A DNA stretch of 64,000 nt from Croceivirga lutea (GTDB taxonomy: Bacteria > Bacteroidota > Bacteroidia > Flavobacteriales > Flavobacteriaceae): contig NZ_JACJUK010000010.1 of the NCBI RefSeq assembly GCF_014235875.1, positions 1-64,000 on the forward strand. The letters are read 5' to 3'. Under the pieces are notes generated by a model. The model was not told the DNA's origin. It saw only the letters and a program-made list of their open reading frames with translations, and ran no database searches. The first letter of the stretch is position 1. Every line of letters begins with the position of its first letter. Below, piece by piece: positions 39,001 through 47,547 of this stretch. The position numbers were made by a program, and so were the translations under genes.

Positions 39001-41811
39001 AAAGCCTTGATTCGCTAATTGAGTTAAGGTATAACTACCTGCTGGAACATCAGAAAACACAATACCATTTAATAGGGTATCATCTGTATCATCATCTAAT
39101 GTAAATGCACTAGGCGTTAAACCTGAAATTGTATAATTAATATCTAAAGGACTATCTGGTTCATTGTCAACAATAACGGTTATTGAACCAGTTTTAGGTG
39201 CTGCATTAAATACTTCGACTTCATCACTAGCTTCATCTGCACAACCATTTTCATTTGTATAGGTGTACGTAATAGTATGTACTCCTAGACCAGCAGCTGC
39301 TGGGTCGAAACTGTAGGTCATTCCATTGCCATCATCAGTAACTCCTGGACCACTATAAACACCAACATCTCCTGTAGCTGAACCTTGAGCAGGAGAACCG
39401 CCTCCAAGTCCTGTTTGTACTCCTGCATCTATTGCCATATTAGCTGGTGCAGTGAATGTTACCTCAGGCAATGGATTAACAGTAAGTGTTACCACATTAC
39501 TCGTAACGGTACAATCATCTAAATCATCTTCAGAAGTATTATTATCTGAGGTAACTATAACTCTATATTTATTACCATTGGCTATCAGTCCAGGACTTCC
39601 AAAATTTAAAGTTGGATTTTGCCCAGTGGCACCTCCATTAGCCCAATCATTGAAATTTGTACCATCAGTTGATACTTGCCATTGATAACTCAAAGAACCT
39701 GTTCCGGAAGCACTTACTGATAAGCTTCCACCATTTTCACCAACACAAAGTTGTAAATCTTCTGGTTGAGTTATTATTTCAACTTCGCACGTTGAAATAA
39801 TATTTAATTCACCAGGAGTTGGTTCTTGAGCTACAAAATCTCCTGAAAAGTCTTCAACTCTGCTTAATGATTCAAAATCTTTATTAGAATTCTCATCTTC
39901 ATTAAATTGTACAGATTGACCTAATGCTGCAAGTAAATCAGCGTCATCATCATCATTAGTATCATATACTATTGCATCAACAAGGTTACTTATTGTTGGT
40001 GCTGTACCATTTGGAAAGTTACTAGATTCTGTAAAATATAACGCAATTGCATCCGCTCCATTTTGAATTCCATTAGTGGTGAATTCTGCCAAATCAACAT
40101 TTGGAACAGATGAACTTCCCACAATGAAGAAACCATTTGCATTTGTAGATAATCCTGTTAAATCGATAGTTTTATAGGATGCATTATCCGTTGCGTCTCC
40201 ATTAAATAAAACTAGTAATAATCCATCAAGAGAAGTATTGCCTGTACCCCCATCATACAATTCAATAAATTCCGCTGCATCGGTTCCTTCCGTATCAACA
40301 TCAATTTCATTAATTACTATATTCGGGAGTTCTACAACTTCCTGCTCAACAGTTACAATTGCTTCACAAGTTGAAGAATTGTCATTATCGTCAGTAACCG
40401 TAAGCGTTACCGTATTAGCACCTAAATCGGCTATGGTAAAACTAGATTTATCTATGCTTAACGATGCAATACCACAATTATCTGTAGACCCACCATCAAC
40501 ATCAGAATTTAATATAGTAGCATTACCAGTTTCATCTAGGGTAATTGTAATATCTTGACATACCGCTGTAGGTGCTATATTATCTTCTACAGTTACATTT
40601 GCAGTACATGTAGCACTTAAGCCATCAACATCAGTAACAGTTAAGGTTACGGTATTAGGGCCTACATCATTACAGGTAAACGTTTCAATATCTAAACTTA
40701 AAGTTACTGAATTGCCAATAGCATCAACAGAACCGTTATCAACGTCGCTAGGTAAAATAGTAGCATTACCGCTAGCATCTAACTGAACTGTTATATCTTG
40801 ACAAATTGCGGTAGGTGGTATTGGAGTGCCAGAATTAGGATTTAATGTCCAACCCAAATCAGCAAATAAACCTCTAGTAATATCACCTAAATCATGTTGA
40901 GACTCGGCGGTTCCAACTTGTGGTGACATTAATGAATTTGGGTCCCCTGCAGGAAAACTAGCTTCATTCCAATGAGAAATACTAGAACCACCTTGGTAAG
41001 GATTTGGCGCATAAATTTGAGGTCTATTACCACCAAAATTACCTGTTGTTATAGGTCCGTTGAAAAACAAATCATTACTTGTATAAAAATCGCCTAAAGC
41101 TTCAGAAGGTGCGGGTATAAGTTGCACATTTGTACCTGCCCCATTTTCTAAAAAATCATCATAACGTAAAGGATTTGCTCCAACACCTATGGCATTATTT
41201 CCTATACCTGCACCATCTACTTGAGAAAAGGTTGAGAAACCTAAACCATGGCACATTTCATGTAACGCAATAGTTACAAAGTCATATTGGCCCGGTGGGG
41301 TATTACCATCAGTACCAAAATAAAAATTAAATCCATTGCCAATGTTAACATTAATATCTTGAACACCAGGTTCTATATCTTCACCCACTAACTGATTGGC
41401 CAACGACACAGGATAAATTCTATTTATTGGAGTGAGGCTATAAAGTGCCTCAGGACCAGCACTGGCAAGTACTCCAGGACCCAAATCAGCGTACTCCGCA
41501 AAAATAACTATTGGAATATTTGCAACCAGCTCACGTTCAATAATGTCCGCAGCAAAACGAAAAGCCGCTTGAACTTCAGGGTTAGCAGATGCCTCTGGTC
41601 CAAATTCTAAAATAATTTCAGAAGTTGGAGCTACCACATTCATCCTAATTGCAGCATTGGCAAGTAATGGCGAACGTGAATTCATATCCTCAGTACCTGC
41701 AGGACATACAACGGTAATCCCATCCAGCCTTTGTCCAATTTGTTGTGCGTATATTTCTTTAGTAAATGAAGTAAATACAAACACTAGAAAAAAGAGTAAT
41801 AGTTTTCTCAT
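36001..41811 (-). CDS. T9SS-secreted leishmanolysin-like metalloprotease with HYR, lamin-tail, PKD and repeated modules
   Basis: A 1936-residue exported protein with a signal peptide (1-22). A zinc protease domain spans about 25-322: HEMCHGLGF (His184, Glu185, His188), SISHW (His280) and a Met-turn-like NSLMSP (Met295), then HDLGDITRGLFADLGW. HYR-like domains lie at about 332-495, a lamin-tail domain at 494-640, Ig-like and SpaA-like segments at 670-975, and more HYR domains at 983-1168. Three copies of a ~150-residue module (1172-1331, 1442-1591, 1691-1841) alternate with two PKD domains (1341-1434, 1599-1686). The T9SS sorting domain is 1851-1936. The substrate is unknown; the M8-like zinc site is inference from spacing and motifs. 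Confidence 0.85.
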   Translation of the reverse strand: MRKLLLFFLVFVFTSFTKEIYAQQIGQRLDGITVVCPAGTEDMNSRSPLLANAAIRMNVVAPTSEIILEFGPEASANPEVQAAFRFAADIIERELVANIPIVIFAEYADLGPGVLASAGPEALYSLTPINRIYPVSLANQLVGEDIEPGVQDINVNIGNGFNFYFGTDGNTPPGQYDFVTIALHEMCHGLGFSTFSQVDGAGIGNNAIGVGANPLRYDDFLENGAGTNVQLIPAPSEALGDFYTSNDLFFNGPITTGNFGGNRPQIYAPNPYQGGSSISHWNEASFPAGDPNSLMSPQVGTAESQHDLGDITRGLFADLGWTLNPNSGTPIPPTAICQDITVQLDASGNATILPSDVDNGSVDAIGNSVTLSLDIETFTCNDVGPNTVTLTVTDVDGLSATCTANVTVEDNIAPTAVCQDITITLDETGNATILNSDVDGGSTDNCGIASLSIDKSSFTIADLGANTVTLTVTDDNDNSSTCEAIVTVEQEVVELPNIVINEIDVDTEGTDAAEFIELYDGGTGNTSLDGLLLVLFNGDATDNASYKTIDLTGLSTNANGFFIVGSSSVPNVDLAEFTTNGIQNGADAIALYFTESSNFPNGTAPTISNLVDAIVYDTNDDDDADLLAALGQSVQFNEDENSNKDFESLSRVEDFSGDFVAQEPTPGELNIISTCEVEIITQPEDLQLCVGENGGSLSVSASGTGSLSYQWQVSTDGTNFNDWANGGATGQNPTLNFGSPGLIANGNKYRVIVTSDNNTSEDDLDDCTVTSNVVTLTVNPLPEVTFTAPANMAIDAGVQTGLGGGSPAQGSATGDVGVYSGPGVTDDGNGMTYSFDPAAAGLGVHTITYTYTNENGCADEASDEVEVFNAAPKTGSITVIVDNEPDSPLDINYTISGLTPSAFTLDDDTDDTLLNGIVFSDVPAGSYTLTQLANQGFFPVRVDWLENEPANSTVDATTLPDIIFNINLEAGEELIVLFTNAVDDAPPIVECPDDIVVSNDAGVCGAIVDFEVNAEDVFDDNPFDTEPPVMEGNMQSVILTTEDRVIASITYSQDPGTLFPVGTTTVTATVVDGAGNTVTCSFDVTVNDTEAPIALCKDTTVVLDESGLASITPADIDGGSTDNCEIASLSIDKTDFTSADVGANTVTLTVTDVNGNTATCEAVVTVEQGGPIECTDYLPNEDPAISLPTGYLSAGADEVNGTTVNTFNSPCAIEVVNFDPNQPWARYVIPINLADYGINPGDRLFIAVDGNDGSGNARFEINQNNSPNTALGFSNFTSSWSHYETTVVVPEGISSLDLWFHNSYPVFGGDSLSAELNGGSYTSYFDNLVVINLDAEQGGNITPIANAGPDQTVVGYEDEQILNQNLVVANVQLDGSASSDPDGTIVSYEWSENGAVLAMGEMPSVILDEGIHTIMLTVTDDEGAIATDEVIITVTTGEEPELCVNYLPNENEAMILPQGGLTAGADAVVGTDINTNNSPCAIEVINNDSGQPWSRYVINISLSEYGINPGDRLLIGVDGNNGSGNARFEINQDNRPNTSLGYSNFGDGWSRYETTITVPEGINSIDLWFHSNYTSSAPGTAYYDNLIVQTLDDEPLDNIMPVASAGTDQQVVDVDDNGAEDVVLDGSGSFDPDGSIVSYSWTENGTEVATGESPTISLAVGTHMLTLTVTDNEGATATDEVVVTVEAYVVPGNCNDYLENDNVAMELPTGGLTAGADAVVGTDINTNNSSCAVEVTNTDAGQPWSRYFISINLSEYGINAGDRLFIGVDGNNGTGNARFEINQNNRPNTALGYSNFGDGWSRYETTIVVPSGLTTIDLWFHSNYTLNTSGTAYYDNLEVVNLDTEVPLLRADVNNMFVSPNPASISSNVSFEKPEDIKEILLFDMSGRMIQRFDASEIRRGDHFEMNIYAIPVGTYIVRSKTLDGMEYSSQMVIER
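36285..38297 (-). repeat. Three tandem copies of the shared ~150-residue module separated by PKD domains
   Basis: DNA copies at about 36285-36740, 37040-37488 and 37820-38297 encode the same motif series: N-terminal C-x-x-Y-L, PTGGLTAGAD-type turn, NNSPCAIEV, PWSRYVI, GDRLFIGVDGN, GNARFEINQ, SRYETT, DLWFHS and YYDNL. The two copies nearest the 3' end are the most alike at DNA level, which points to recent duplication or gene conversion. Confidence 0.85.
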
Positions 41812-42319
41812 AATTTGATGATTAGTTAAAAGATTTAATTGAAAAAATTGATAGTGTCAATACCCAAAGTAAAGACCTTAATTTATAAGAGAATATGTAA
41901 AAAGAAGAATAAAAACTAGGCGAATAATACGCAATTAGTTTTCTAAAATATTGATATAACAAACGTTCTCCCATTAATGCCTAATTATATTAGCAAAAAG
42001 GAAACTTAAGTTGCATACGAAGTGGGGCTCGTATTAGAAAACAACTTCTATAAAAGGGGGAAATTTGTAATTTCTTTAAAAAAAATGGTTGATTATTTCT
42101 TTCTAAGAATAGGTATGAATTTAACTCAAATTTTAGTCTAAAGGGGCTTAACTATCGAGGAACAGTTATAAATATTCGATTAATAGATGAAATGCACGGT
42201 AAAATTTAACCGCTTGTTAAATTGACTATTGTTTTTGTTAAAGATATTTAAGTAAAAACCTTAAAAATAGTGGGGATTTTTCCTAGTGTAAGTTTTAGAT
42301 TCAAAAAATCTTAGCGTGT
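41812..42319. other. 508-bp intergenic region without a gene
   Basis: AT-rich and without a convincing open frame or RNA signature. It should hold the promoter and 5' leader of the metalloprotease gene (minus strand). No exact TAnnTTTG box was found close to that start, though TACTTTGG occurs about 60 bp upstream. Confidence 0.5.
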
Positions 42320-42859
42320 TTAAAAACTATATTTAGGAACTTTACCTATTACATTTTCAAAAAACAGCTTAATTTCTACCATATCTTTCTCATAGTCCCC
42401 AGTAGTAAAAAAGGGTTCAGAAAATTTTACTTGTTTATGGCCAAAATCAAATGCTACTAACACTAAAGGTACTTTTGCATTTTGAGCTATATAATAAAAT
42501 CCTGATTTTAAAGTCTCTACTTTTTTCCGGGTACCTTCTGGTGCCATTGCAAACCTAAAAACCTCTTTTTTATTAAATATTTCAACTATGGCATCTACCA
42601 TATTCTGGTTTTTAGAACGGTCTACTGGTGTTCCGCCCATCCATTTAAAAAACCAACCAAATGGTGGCTTAAAGAGACTTTTCTTACCTACGTAATGCAT
42701 TTTTTTACCAACTATTTTACGAACTAAAACCCCAAGAGTAAAATCTAACCAGTGGGTATGAGGAATTACAACAATCACACATTGTTTAACATCTGGAAAT
42801 TCTCCAACGAATTTCCAACCCATAAGTTTAAAATAGATGAATTTGGCTAAGAATCTCAA
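42320..42859 (-). CDS. 1-acyl-sn-glycerol-3-phosphate acyltransferase-like protein
   Basis: A 179-residue PlsC-fold protein. The acyltransferase motifs are visible: H-x4-D in PHTHWLDFTLG (motif I), FKWMGGTPVDRS (motif II) and APEGTRKK (motif III). At this size it lacks the extra membrane helices of full PlsC and resembles short lysophospholipid-type acyltransferases. The start is a TTG at 42859; the next ATG is 36 bp inside and would remove a hydrophobic helix, so TTG is preferred. One base separates it from the upstream KdnB-like gene, so it is part of the Kdo-related operon and may act in lipid A or phospholipid acylation. Function is inferred. Confidence 0.82.
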   Translation of the reverse strand: MRFLAKFIYFKLMGWKFVGEFPDVKQCVIVVIPHTHWLDFTLGVLVRKIVGKKMHYVGKKSLFKPPFGWFFKWMGGTPVDRSKNQNMVDAIVEIFNKKEVFRFAMAPEGTRKKVETLKSGFYYIAQNAKVPLVLVAFDFGHKQVKFSEPFFTTGDYEKDMVEIKLFFENVIGKVPKYSF

Positions 42860-42860
42860 A

Positions 42861-43985
42861 TTAAAGTTTCTTGTAAATTGAAATAAGTTTTTCTTGATTT
42901 ACTAGTTCTCGCCAGTTTTTACCAAGCGCATTTTCCCAAAGTGGTTCTAATGATAAGGAAATTTGTGCCATGGTTTCTAAATCTGATTGTGGTAAATCTT
43001 TACATAATCCAGTTGGTAACTCAATACCATGTTTTTGTTTCATTTGCTTAAACAAACGAACTCCTTCTGGATAGTACTCTTCTAGTTGATTAAACACTAT
43101 ACAGTTGCCTATGCCGTGTTTGGTACCTAACACATATGATAACCCATAACTCATAGCATGGGCTACTCCAACTTGAGAGTAGGCAATACTCATACCACCA
43201 TGCCAAGATGCCATCACCAATTTATCTTCTGATTCTTCTAACGGAATATCTTCAAGAAATACCTCTTTACACAAATCAAAGGCTTTCTCACCATAACTCT
43301 GGCTAAAAGCGTTTAAATACGTTCCTTGTAGCGACTCTACACAATGAATATAACAGTCCATTCCTGTATAAAACCACTGGTCTTTAGGAACCGTACGTAC
43401 CAAATCTGGGTCCAAAACTACTTGGTCAAAAGTGGTAAAGTCAGAATTTAATCCTAACTTTTTTTCTGGGCCTAGAAGTACCGCAGTTCTAGAAACCTCA
43501 GCACCTGTACCACTTATAGTAGGGATGCCTACGTGGTATAATGCAGGTCTTTTAATTAAATCCCATCCTTGGTAATCTTCTGCTTTACCTTTATTTGTGG
43601 CCAACAATGAAACTGCTTTAGCTAAATCTAACAAAGTTCCACCACCAATACCTACAATACCAGAAGGTAACTCTAAATAGTCCTCTTTTATTTTAGAAAC
43701 CAGTGAATCTACCTGTTCAGTTTTAGGTTCTTCCTCTGCTGATATAAAGATTATTTTATCATTAAAAGTTGCTGGAATTCTTTTAATTAAATCGGTTCCT
43801 TCAAAGAAATCATCTACTAAAAAAATAAATGGAGCCTCAGTACTTTTTCTTTTTGGCATTAAAATTTCGGAAAGTTGATTAAAGCAACCTCTACCGAAAA
43901 CTACTCTAGGTACCATCGGGAAATTTTTAAAACTTGTAAGAGTTGTATGTTGAACCTTTTGTTTATTCAATTCGCTTATATTCAT
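42861..43985 (-). CDS. kdnB: Iron-containing alcohol dehydrogenase, KdnB-like (Kdo 8-oxidase)
   Basis: A 374-residue group III (iron-type) alcohol dehydrogenase. It has the NAD-binding GIGGGTLLDLAKAV and the metal site: Asp/His in MDCYIHCVES, GVAHAMSY and GTKHGIGN. In Shewanella the KdnB protein oxidises the C8 alcohol of Kdo before amination by KdnA, giving 8-amino-Kdo. Position in one operon with kdsB and a HAD phosphatase supports this role. The partner aminotransferase KdnA is not in the window. It overlaps the HAD gene by one base (TAATG). Without KdnA elsewhere the product would be an 8-oxo-Kdo; this is a point to check. Confidence 0.75.
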   Translation of the reverse strand: MNISELNKQKVQHTTLTSFKNFPMVPRVVFGRGCFNQLSEILMPKRKSTEAPFIFLVDDFFEGTDLIKRIPATFNDKIIFISAEEEPKTEQVDSLVSKIKEDYLELPSGIVGIGGGTLLDLAKAVSLLATNKGKAEDYQGWDLIKRPALYHVGIPTISGTGAEVSRTAVLLGPEKKLGLNSDFTTFDQVVLDPDLVRTVPKDQWFYTGMDCYIHCVESLQGTYLNAFSQSYGEKAFDLCKEVFLEDIPLEESEDKLVMASWHGGMSIAYSQVGVAHAMSYGLSYVLGTKHGIGNCIVFNQLEEYYPEGVRLFKQMKQKHGIELPTGLCKDLPQSDLETMAQISLSLEPLWENALGKNWRELVNQEKLISIYKKL

Positions 43986-44689
43986 TAATTCAAATACTTA
44001 AGTATTTCCTTTATTTCATTTAGTTTAAGGTGACCGTTTTGGTCAATCTCATCATTTGACACCATTTCATGGGCCCATGTTGTATGAAAAGGAATATGTA
44101 TAGCTTTTGCTCCAATATTTAAGATAGGTAAAACGTCTGACTTTAACGAATTACCTATCATTAAAAATTCATTCACATTAATATTTAGATGGTCTAGCAA
44201 AGCTTTATAATTGTGTTCTTTTTTATCGCTCAATACTTCTACATGATGGAAGTATTTTGACAACCCCGAACGTTCTAATTTACGTTCTTGATCTAGTAAA
44301 TCTCCTTTTGTCATCACAATTAACCGAAATCTATTTTGTAATTGACTTAAGGTTTCTTCTACACCCTCTAACAATTCCACTGGGTGATCAATCATTTTTT
44401 TGCCCAGTTTTAGAATTTCAGTAATTGTAGACTGTGAAATTTTATTATTAGATAAATCTAGGGCTGATTCAATCATAGAAAGCACAAAACCTTTGATACC
44501 GTAACCATATAGTTCCAGGTTTTTCATTTCCATTTTAAAAAGCTCTTGGTCTATTTTGTTTTTAGTTTCATAACTCTCTAACAGCTCGGCAAACTTTTCT
44601 TCAGTATCTCGAAAATAAGTTTCATTCACCCATAAGGTATCGTCTGCATCAAAACCAATAGTTGTTATATTTTCAAAATTTACTTCCAT
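43985..44689 (-). CDS. HAD-superfamily phosphatase
   Basis: A 234-residue HAD hydrolase of the YjjG/phosphoglycolate-phosphatase type. The nucleophile motif is [12 protein letters not shown] (Asp14 and Asp16), with a helical cap, the Thr motif RLIVMTKGD and the Lys and Asp region [14 protein letters not shown]. It is larger than KdsC, the usual Kdo-8-phosphate phosphatase, so it may not be that enzyme even though it sits between kdsB and the KdnB-like gene. It overlaps kdsB by 10 bp at its start. Confidence 0.85.
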   Translation of the reverse strand: MEVNFENITTIGFDADDTLWVNETYFRDTEEKFAELLESYETKNKIDQELFKMEMKNLELYGYGIKGFVLSMIESALDLSNNKISQSTITEILKLGKKMIDHPVELLEGVEETLSQLQNRFRLIVMTKGDLLDQERKLERSGLSKYFHHVEVLSDKKEHNYKALLDHLNINVNEFLMIGNSLKSDVLPILNIGAKAIHIPFHTTWAHEMVSNDEIDQNGHLKLNEIKEILKYLN

Positions 44690-45408
44690 GCTTTAATTGC
44701 GCGTTCTAAGTCTTCTGGTGTATCAATTTCTATTCCACTAACTTCTGTTTCTACCATTTTTAATTTTCTACCATACTCTAAAAATCTTATTGCTTCAATT
44801 TTTTCTTTTGCTTCTAGAGGTAACATAGGTAGTTTTTGAAAATCGACTAAAGCGCGTTTTCTAAAAGCATAAATACCTTTGTGTTTGTAATACGTAGCAT
44901 CTACATTTTCATCTCTTGGGTATGGTATTGGCGATCTAGAAAAATACAGTGCAAAATTATTGTTATCAACGATTACCTTAACCGTATTAGGATTTTTTAT
45001 TTCATCCCAATCAGTTATAGGAGTCATTAAGGATGCTAAATCAATTTCTTTTGATTTGTCTTTATGAAAAACATCAATAACCTTTATTAAACTATCTTTT
45101 TCAATAAAGGGTTCATCTCCTTGTACATTAATTACAATATCAACATCCATATCAATTACAGCCTCTGCAATTCTATCACTGCCACTTTGGTGTTCTTGCT
45201 TGCTTCTAATAACCTTACCCCCTATTTCTTCTATTGCTTTTTGAATAACTTCACTATCTGTAACAATGTATACGTCATCAAATAACTTAGTTGCCAAAAC
45301 CGCTTCGTAAGTTCTAACAATAACGGGTTTACCTTGAAGGTCTTGCATCAACTTTGCAGGAAATCTTGATGCCTGATACCTTGCCGGAATCATTGAAATT
45401 ATCTTCAA
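44680..45408 (-). CDS. kdsB: 3-deoxy-manno-octulosonate cytidylyltransferase (CMP-Kdo synthetase)
   Basis: A 242-residue enzyme. [19 protein letters not shown] is the CTP-binding signature, and NVQGDEPFI and [12 protein letters not shown] are other conserved segments. It activates Kdo with CTP for transfer to lipid A, an essential lipopolysaccharide step. It is the second gene of the minus-strand operon DUF4126-kdsB-HAD-KdnB-acyltransferase, 3 bp after the DUF4126 gene. Confidence 0.96.
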   Translation of the reverse strand: MKIISMIPARYQASRFPAKLMQDLQGKPVIVRTYEAVLATKLFDDVYIVTDSEVIQKAIEEIGGKVIRSKQEHQSGSDRIAEAVIDMDVDIVINVQGDEPFIEKDSLIKVIDVFHKDKSKEIDLASLMTPITDWDEIKNPNTVKVIVDNNNFALYFSRSPIPYPRDENVDATYYKHKGIYAFRKRALVDFQKLPMLPLEAKEKIEAIRFLEYGRKLKMVETEVSGIEIDTPEDLERAIKAWK

Positions 45409-45411
45409 AAT

Positions 45412-45978
45412 CTAACTTCTTTTAGGTCTAATTTTTCTATAGATTCGAAAAATCACAATTAATATTATTACGACTAAAATTGCCCCTAAAAATGGCGCAA
45501 AAATTGAAGCAGTACTCACTACAACAGCAGTACCTGTTTCTACGGTTGAAACAACTGGATTTGCTAATCCTCCTGTTGTTGCAGTAGAAGTTAGCCTACC
45601 TGTTGCATTTGCTCCTTTTATTGCAGCAGCTGTACCGCCACCTGCAATTATTGCCAAAGACCATGTAATAACAGGGTCTAAATCTGCTACTGTTGATACC
45701 ATAACAGCTGTGCCTGCTATACCAGCAAGAGGTATGGCTATACTATCCAACGCATTATCCACCCAGGGAATAAAATATGCGAAAATCTCAGCCACTGTTG
45801 CTATTCCAAGGGTTAGCACTGCGGGTATACTTCCTATCCAAGCCCAACTATCATTGAGCTCCCATATTCCAAAATAATTGGCCAAACTTAAAGCGAATAA
45901 TGGCAAAAAAACTCTAAAGCCTGCTGACGCTGCCAGACCAACACCTAGAAATAAACTAATAATGGTTTCTTGTGTCAC
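45412..45978 (-). CDS. DUF4126 membrane protein
   Basis: A 188-residue protein with about four to five transmembrane segments. The start LFLGVGLAASAGFRVFLPLFALSLAN, the central SWAWIGSIPAVL and GTAAAIKGANATGRLTST match the DUF4126 family, and it ends with a basic tail (KIRPKRS). The function is unknown for the family. The start is a GTG at 45978. It lies just upstream of kdsB with a 3-bp gap and may share its promoter; no functional link to lipopolysaccharide is shown. Confidence 0.85.
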   Translation of the reverse strand: MTQETIISLFLGVGLAASAGFRVFLPLFALSLANYFGIWELNDSWAWIGSIPAVLTLGIATVAEIFAYFIPWVDNALDSIAIPLAGIAGTAVMVSTVADLDPVITWSLAIIAGGGTAAAIKGANATGRLTSTATTGGLANPVVSTVETGTAVVVSTASIFAPFLGAILVVIILIVIFRIYRKIRPKRS

Positions 45979-46006
45979 TTTTATTGATTTTTACTAAAGT
46001 AAGTTT

Positions 46007-47434
46007 TTACTGTTCAAGAAAAAAATCGTCTTTAAAGCCAATTAAGTACAATTTATTTTTAGCTCTAGTTACCGCTGTATACAACCATCTTAAATAATCT
46101 CTATCAATACCGTTTGGTAGATAGGGCTGTTCAACAAAAACCGTATCCCATTGTCCGCCTTGAGACTTATGACAAGTAATAGCATAAGAAAATTTAACCT
46201 GTAATGCATTAAAATATTTGTTGTTTTTTACCCCCAAAAAACGTTTGTAATTAGACTTTTCATGAGCATAATCTTGAGCAACTTCTTGGTAAAGTTTATT
46301 GCCATCTTCGTAAGAAAGAGATGGCGTTTCAGCCATTATAGTGTCTAAAATAAGTGCAGTCTCAAACGGTTTTTGATTAGGATAATCAACCATTCTGACC
46401 TTTACTTCGGCAAATTTAAAGCCGTATAGTTCAATAATATTGAATAGTTCTAGAATTTCAATGATATCGCCATTAGCTATAAAACCAGCTTCAGAATTTG
46501 CTTTTAACCAAAAGTAATTGTTCTTAACTACCATCATGTAATCACCAACAGCAATTTCGTTTTCTAAAAAAAGTATGCGTTCTCTTATGTTTTGATTGTA
46601 AAGATTAGCCCTTTTGTTTGACCTCACAATTAAGGCGGTATCTTCTCTACCAACGGTATTGTAGGCGGTATCTATAGCTTCTTGTATTTCATTTCCCTCT
46701 TGCAATCGTACCACATCTTTACCAGCATTTAAATCAAACTTGAATTCTTCATAAAAATGAGAAGCTAGTTGTTCTCTTATATTGGTAGCATTAAATAAAA
46801 TTGATGATTCTGTAGTTTGTCTAGTTACCTCATCTAACTCAATAGTATGCACATTTTTGTTATAATTTAATTCTAACCTACTTGCATCTAATGCCGGACT
46901 TAAATCTAATTTAACTGGTGGTAACTGTGCTGTGTCACCAATTAACAACAACTTACAACGATGGCCAGAATACACAAAAAACATTAAATCATCTAAAAGA
47001 GAGCCATTTTCAAATAATTTTGAATCTGCGGGCGCATCTGGAACCATAGAAGCCTCATCAACCACAAAAATGGTATCTCTATGTTTGTTAGGAGCTAAAA
47101 CAAATTTCATAGCCCCATTTGATTGTTTTTTTGGAAAATATATTTTACGATGAATTGTAAAAGCCTGTTTACCACTATAACTAGACATAACTTTTGCTGC
47201 CCTACCAGTAGGAGCCATTAGCACATATTTCATTTTTATGTGCCATAAATATTTAGTGATAGTTCCAATTATTGTGGTTTTTCCTGTTCCGGCAAAGCCT
47301 TTTAAAAGAAAAACGTCATTTTTTTCTTTAGAAAGTAGAAAATTGGCTAAATTTCTTAGAGCAACCTCTTGTATTTCAGTAGGGTTATGTGGAAACTTCT
47401 CCTTTAAAAGAACTAAAAACTCGCTAGTATTCAT
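46007..47434 (-). CDS. RecD-like superfamily 1B ATP-dependent DNA helicase
   Basis: A 475-residue protein. Walker A is GFAGTGKTTIIGT (about residue 50), Walker B is FVVDEASMV, motif III is LIGDTAQLPPV, and the C-terminal UvrD-like part has ITCHKSQGGQWDTVFVEQ and LYTAVTRAKNKLYLIG. This matches the RecD2/Dda-like family of 5'-3' helicases. It is likely to act in DNA repair or replication restart. It is divergent from the pseudopilin-like gene at 47548 across 113 bp. Confidence 0.9.
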   Translation of the reverse strand: MNTSEFLVLLKEKFPHNPTEIQEVALRNLANFLLSKEKNDVFLLKGFAGTGKTTIIGTITKYLWHIKMKYVLMAPTGRAAKVMSSYSGKQAFTIHRKIYFPKKQSNGAMKFVLAPNKHRDTIFVVDEASMVPDAPADSKLFENGSLLDDLMFFVYSGHRCKLLLIGDTAQLPPVKLDLSPALDASRLELNYNKNVHTIELDEVTRQTTESSILFNATNIREQLASHFYEEFKFDLNAGKDVVRLQEGNEIQEAIDTAYNTVGREDTALIVRSNKRANLYNQNIRERILFLENEIAVGDYMMVVKNNYFWLKANSEAGFIANGDIIEILELFNIIELYGFKFAEVKVRMVDYPNQKPFETALILDTIMAETPSLSYEDGNKLYQEVAQDYAHEKSNYKRFLGVKNNKYFNALQVKFSYAITCHKSQGGQWDTVFVEQPYLPNGIDRDYLRWLYTAVTRAKNKLYLIGFKDDFFLEQ

Positions 47435-47482
47435 ACCTTGGCATCAGCTTCAAATATACGCGTAGAAAATTGGTGAAATACT

Positions 47483-47511
47483 TTTGCCATTAAAAAAAAA
47501 TTGTAGATTTG
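47483..47511 (+). promoter_or_regulatory. Bacteroidota-type promoter for the pseudopilin-like/DUF3822/rsmD operon
   Basis: TTTG (47483-47486) and TAGATTTG (47504-47511) match both elements with a 17-nt spacer, a little short. The predicted start is about 30 bp before the ATG. Confidence 0.45.
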
Positions 47512-47547
47512 TTCGGTAACCACTATTACTAATTAACGCTTTAGAAA

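Noticed and set aside
36467-40558. Several plus-strand open frames of 60-110 codons opposite the metalloprotease gene
   Set aside because: They lie wholly inside the long minus-strand gene, have low-complexity Ser/Thr/Pro compositions as expected from reading the opposite strand of a repetitive gene, and have no start signals.
42118-42319. Possible terminator upstream of the acyltransferase stop (plus-strand AAAACC / GGGGATTTTT region)
   Set aside because: The arms do not pair well and the minus-strand T-run is absent, so it was left out.
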